NCBI GenBank assembly: GCA_025454425.1
Contig: JALOOL010000080.1
Location: 1 to 38,660, forward strand
Reading direction: 5' to 3'
Length of the DNA stretch: 38,660 nt
Source: Hydrococcus sp. Prado102
GTDB taxonomy: Bacteria; Cyanobacteriota; Cyanobacteriia; Cyanobacteriales; Microcystaceae
Shown here: in pieces, positions 35,747 through 38,660 of the stretch
Layout: each line of letters begins with the position of its first letter
How positions within the stretch are numbered: the first letter of the stretch is position 1
Notes under the pieces: model-generated
Told to the model about the DNA's origin: nothing
Databases searched by the model: none
Seen by the model: the letters and a program-made list of their open reading frames with translations, nothing else
Position numbers and translations under genes: made by a program

Positions 35747-36022
35747 TTATATTTCTTTTTTCTTAGTAAAAGCTATTAATTTACTATTCAGTTGCTCTCG
35801 AATTATATCAAGCAGCCACTTTTCTACATCTTTTTCTTGCTCTAAATTAGCCAGAAATCTCGCTTGTGCTGCCAATTCAGCAGGAATCGATAAAGAAATG
35901 ATTTGTTGGTTAACCTGTATTGGCATTTCCCAGGCTGATTCATCTTTTGCTTGACTTTCAACAAGTCCATCGATCGCATTTTCCGATAAATTTTCGTGAG
36001 TTAATCGATCGCTAATACTCAT
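35747..36022 (-). CDS. Probable antitoxin partner of a BrnT-like toxin
   Basis: This 91-residue protein lies five bases downstream of a BrnT-like toxin gene on the same strand, the toxin-first order of BrnTA modules. The N-terminal part is acidic and disordered-looking (NAIDGLVESQAKDESAWEMP). The C-terminal half could be a ribbon-helix-helix or similar fold (QIISLSIPAELAAQARFLAN). The family is not certain; the assignment rests on pairing and size. Confidence 0.6.
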   Translation of the reverse strand: MSISDRLTHENLSENAIDGLVESQAKDESAWEMPIQVNQQIISLSIPAELAAQARFLANLEQEKDVEKWLLDIIREQLNSKLIAFTKKKEI

Positions 36023-36027
36023 ATTTG

Positions 36028-36270
36028 CTATCCCGTAATAATACGAACAATATTTCCTGACTTGAGTTGAAAAATAATTTTGAGGCGACGACCTCCAAAT
36101 GTTGTCCCAATAAGTTGATAGCGATCCTGATAAGACTTATTTCGCCGCACTTGATAGTTAGAAAAGAAGCATTGAACTGCTTCATTAAAAGTGACTTGGT
36201 GGACAGCTAGTTTATCTCGCTCAAAATCATATTCAAAGTCAGAAGGTGTAAACTCACTCCACTTAACCAC
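36028..36270 (-). CDS. BrnT-like (DUF497) toxin
   Basis: This 80-residue protein matches the BrnT/DUF497 pattern: an N-terminal FEYDFERDKLAVHQVTFNEA, a central basic strand pair and a C-terminal RRLKIIFQLKSGNIVRIITG. BrnT toxins are RelE-like ribonucleases that act on translation. The start codon 36270 overlaps no other gene. It precedes its probable antitoxin by five bases. Confidence 0.75.
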   Translation of the reverse strand: MVKWSEFTPSDFEYDFERDKLAVHQVTFNEAVQCFFSNYQVRRNKSYQDRYQLIGTTFGGRRLKIIFQLKSGNIVRIITG

Positions 36271-36449
36271 TGTATTTATAGCTTATCTAACTTCTGAAAG
36301 AGAATACCACAAAGTCCAGCTATCTCGATTCATAGATTTCATCAAAACTAGATTTTTACTTCCTGCTGGCGATTTTCAGAACTCATAGCAGACAGTCTAA
36401 AGTCAATTGTGCTACCATCTGGGATAAATTATTTAGTTTTCAAATATCG

Positions 36450-36950
36450 ATGGGCAAGGTTCTGGTCTTGAATGCCTCATACGAACCGCTCAATATTACT
36501 AGTTGGCGAAGGGCGGTCGTCTTATTACTCAAAGGAAAAGCAGAGCAACTAGAACATAACGGCAAATATGTCTATTGCGATTTTCCACTTCCTTCTGTTA
36601 TTAGATTGCGACATTATGTTCGCGTCCCTTACAAAGAAATCCCTCTAACCCGCCGTAATATTCTCGAACGCGATCGCCACACTTGTCAATACTGCTCCTA
36701 CAAAGGAGAACAATTAACTCTCGATCATATCATTCCGCGATCGCGCGGCGGCGGGGATACCTGGGAGAATTTAGTCACCGCCTGCGTGCGCTGTAATGTC
36801 AAAAAAGGCAACCGCACTCCCAAAGAGGCGAATATGAGTCTCAAACATCAACCTCGCAAACCCTATAGCAGTCTCCATTTTGAAATTGTTAAACACACGA
36901 GGGGAAATCTCAACCAAGAATGGCGAAAATATGTAATTGGGATTAATTAA
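36450..36950 (+). CDS. HNH endonuclease family protein
   Basis: This 166-residue protein has a full HNH zinc motif: Cys79-Cys82 (CQYC), Asp92-His93 (LDHIIPRS), Asn107 (WENLV) and Cys112-Cys115 (CVRC). The N-terminal 70 residues (VLVLNASYEPLNITSWRRAV) are typical of a widespread cyanobacterial HNH family of unknown biological role, probably a housekeeping or DNA-processing nuclease and not a homing enzyme. It ends one base before the convergent CDP-alcohol transferase. Confidence 0.9.
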   Translation: MGKVLVLNASYEPLNITSWRRAVVLLLKGKAEQLEHNGKYVYCDFPLPSVIRLRHYVRVPYKEIPLTRRNILERDRHTCQYCSYKGEQLTLDHIIPRSRGGGDTWENLVTACVRCNVKKGNRTPKEANMSLKHQPRKPYSSLHFEIVKHTRGNLNQEWRKYVIGIN

Positions 36951-36951
36951 A

Positions 36952-37596
36952 CTATTTTTTTAGTGCAAATATAAGTCGATGAATTGAAGCAATATTAGTA
37001 ATCGCTGCCAAAATAATTAGTAACGGTAAAATTTGTTGAGTTAGCAATCCAATAATTATTAAAATGGTTCGCGTCGAACGACTTCCAATACTTGCAACCG
37101 TACTCTTTCCTTCTGCTTCGCTTCTAGCGCGGACGTAAGGAACTAATGTCGTTCCTAAAAGTGCTAATAATCCTAGAATAAGATAGTCGTTGGGCGAGAC
37201 TAATATTAAAGCAGCAATTAGGAAAAAATCAACATAGCGATCGATTACGCTGTCTAAGATATCTCCTTCGCCGGAAGCCATATTTCTTGCTCGTGCTAAA
37301 TCTCCATCAAGACAATCGAGAATGCCGCTTAAAATAATAAAAAAGACAGCTAATAAATAATTTTCTCTAACGATATACCAACCTGCTACCAGTCCGCCAA
37401 GTCCGCCTGAGAGCCAACTGATTCCATTTGGCGTTATCCAAATAATATTAACTAAAACCGAGGCAAGCTTTTCTGTAATTGAATGAATGGCGCGATCGAG
37501 AAAAGATTTAGGCACTACGATAGAACCATGTTTTTCTAAATCGCGATTTCCTGTTTCACTCGTTGGCGATGAGTTTTGTAAAGAGATTTCTGACAT
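36952..37596 (-). CDS. CDP-alcohol phosphatidyltransferase family membrane protein
   Basis: This 214-residue enzyme has about five to six membrane helices and the family motif D-x2-DG-x2-AR-x8-G-x3-D-x3-D, seen as DCLDGDLARARNMASGEGDI then LDSVIDRYVD. These enzymes transfer a phosphatidyl or phospho group from a CDP-linked donor to an alcohol, as in phosphatidylglycerol or inositol lipid synthesis. The acceptor is not certain. The N-terminal 30 residues are soluble. Confidence 0.88.
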   Translation of the reverse strand: MSEISLQNSSPTSETGNRDLEKHGSIVVPKSFLDRAIHSITEKLASVLVNIIWITPNGISWLSGGLGGLVAGWYIVRENYLLAVFFIILSGILDCLDGDLARARNMASGEGDILDSVIDRYVDFFLIAALILVSPNDYLILGLLALLGTTLVPYVRARSEAEGKSTVASIGSRSTRTILIIIGLLTQQILPLLIILAAITNIASIHRLIFALKK

Positions 37597-37669
37597 TACA
37601 AAATACTATTAATTGTTAATTAGTCGTTGGTGAGTTATTGGGAGTTCCCACCCAAAACGACTAAAAATT

Positions 37670-38404
37670 TTAATTTTTTACATCATTAATTGAATTGTTT
37701 TTTCCCTCTGTCTCTTGCTGTACTCGTTTTTTCTTTTCAGCTTGTAAAGCTTCTTCAAGAACCCCAAGAAGTTGATCCATTTTATCGAGATTGCTGCGAT
37801 AGAGATCGAGATCTTTTTGCAGCTTATCTGGCAGAAAATGTAAGGCTTCAGAGATTTGTTGTAAAGTGCGATCGCGCTTTTCTTTATCTTTGATTAATTC
37901 TATGTTGCTTTCCGCTAAAACCGTATACAACCCAATCGCAAATAAACGGCTATATTTAAAGTCTGGTCGATTAGCAATAGCCTGTAACGTTTCTACTAAG
38001 CTATTGCCAGCATTTTCAGCAGGCGAACCTATCTTAGCAATAAGTTCTTCTACTGACATCTGCTTGGCTTGCTCTAAAACATTTCCCGCATGCTGGCGAT
38101 ATTGTTCGGGGTCGTTGCCGATTGCTTTACACAATGCGGCAAAAATTGAGGCTTTATCTTTTTCGGGTTGATAGCCCTGCATGAAACGTTCAAAAGCCGT
38201 CACGACTCCCAAGGCATAAATGGGATCGTATTTAAAATCCACATTGACGGAAAGCAAATGCATTTCGACCATCAACTCTTCTACGATACGCCGATAAACG
38301 GACACGATAGGACGAGTGTGATGAGTGTAAAACTCTCGCTTGGTATCTGAAACTGTACGAACCTTATCCACAACGCAGACTGACATAGAAACTGTAATCT
38401 TCAT
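37670..38404 (-). CDS. thf1: Thf1/Psb29 photosystem II biogenesis protein
   Basis: This 244-residue soluble helical protein is the cyanobacterial Thf1/Psb29, which helps photosystem II assembly and FtsH-dependent turnover. The family signature is complete: RTVSDTKREFYTHHTRPI, VYRRIVEELMVEMHLLSVNV, YDPIYALGVVTAFERFMQGY and DFKYSRLFAIGLYTVLA. The C-terminal coiled coil (KMDQLLGVLEEALQAEKKKR) is present. The start is uncertain: ATG 38404, a second ATG at 38386, or a GTG just before DKVRTVSD, which would best match relatives. It is strong support for a photosynthetic cyanobacterial source. Confidence 0.94.
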   Translation of the reverse strand: MKITVSMSVCVVDKVRTVSDTKREFYTHHTRPIVSVYRRIVEELMVEMHLLSVNVDFKYDPIYALGVVTAFERFMQGYQPEKDKASIFAALCKAIGNDPEQYRQHAGNVLEQAKQMSVEELIAKIGSPAENAGNSLVETLQAIANRPDFKYSRLFAIGLYTVLAESNIELIKDKEKRDRTLQQISEALHFLPDKLQKDLDLYRSNLDKMDQLLGVLEEALQAEKKKRVQQETEGKNNSINDVKN

Positions 38405-38660
38405 TCTAAATGCTGAGAATAGTTATTTAGATATTCCTGCCTCTTCCTCTATCACATTTGCTGACCAACCTAGCTACTGACCTGTATAATGCATTCGGAT
38501 TCTCTAACTTGACTGCGAACAGCAACTGACAATCAACAATATACTTCAATCTAGCCAAACTACAGTAATACACATAAGGGACATAATGAAAACTACAATT
38601 ATTAGACAAAATGCATCATGTAGAGTATGTTTCTCTTCGAAAATAGATGAAATTGGCAAA
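38405..38660. other. AT-rich upstream region of thf1
   Basis: About 256 bases up to the window edge. A 60-residue minus-strand frame (38427-38609) lacks a ribosome site and a sensible composition and is not called. The DNA probably includes the thf1 promoter. Confidence 0.4.

Noticed and set aside
38427-38609. 60-residue minus-strand frame at the window end
   Set aside because: There is no start context and no family resemblance; it is most likely chance.

Overview
The window reads as two unrelated pieces of DNA joined near base 2510. Bases 1-2510 are GC-rich with high-GC codon use. They carry the 3' part of adk, then map, a VapBC-type toxin-antitoxin pair, and the C-terminal end of a PEP-CTERM protein. 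The adk-map order (part of the usual spc ribosomal operon) and the PEP-CTERM tail with its Arg-rich end suggest a Gemmatimonadota-like bacterium, but that placement is inference. From 2511 onward the DNA is AT-richer and full of the cyanobacterial HIP1 octamer GCGATCGC. It carries clear cyanobacterial genes: ferredoxin-type nitrate reductase narB, nrtP, phylloquinone-pathway menE and thf1/psb29. The join falls inside one open frame, fusing a WD40 protein to a PEP-CTERM tail. A metagenome assembly chimera is the simplest explanation, so the two parts should be read separately.

Layout of the cyanobacterial part. (1) 2511-8800 is a STAND/conflict-gene area: an HTH-NB-ARC-WD40 protein (14 WD40 repeats), two decayed fragments of similar STAND genes, two coupled small genes of unknown role, and a HEAT-repeat protein with a frameshifted tail. 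(2) 8845-14313 is a signalling cluster: a large dCACHE-HAMP hybrid histidine kinase, then an ATGA-coupled pair made of a REC-HisKA_3 kinase and a NarL-family regulator. A 42-bp sequence occurs three times around this cluster, each time pointing toward a start codon (two tiny ORFs and one unknown gene), and is the best candidate for the regulator's operator. (3) 14564-20521 is a duplicated module: an unknown protein family in two versions (one lacking about 100 internal residues), two RTX-type calcium-binding repeat proteins, and two small unknown genes. The copies share terminators, leader DNA and an upstream array of TCAG direct repeats with 11-11-12 bp spacing. The second RTX gene is broken by two frameshifts at equivalent positions. 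(4) 20839-24742 is nitrate assimilation: nrtP-narB, both carrying in-frame remains of dispersed cyanobacterial repeats.

(5) 24993-28808 holds an M50 site-2-type protease with CBS domains, argF, a ZIP metal transporter and a Dps ferritin-like protein. (6) 29352-33736 holds menE, an AT-rich spacer, a LysR regulator and alanine racemase. (7) 34020-38404 holds a pentapeptide-repeat protein, a BrnT-like toxin with its probable antitoxin, an HNH endonuclease, a CDP-alcohol phosphatidyltransferase and thf1. No tRNA, rRNA, CRISPR array or transposase was seen.

The most interesting leads are the three-copy 42-bp box beside the two-component system, the duplicated RTX/unknown-protein module with its own direct-repeat promoter, and the cluster of whole and decayed STAND proteins. 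The most important caution is the chimeric join at about 2510.
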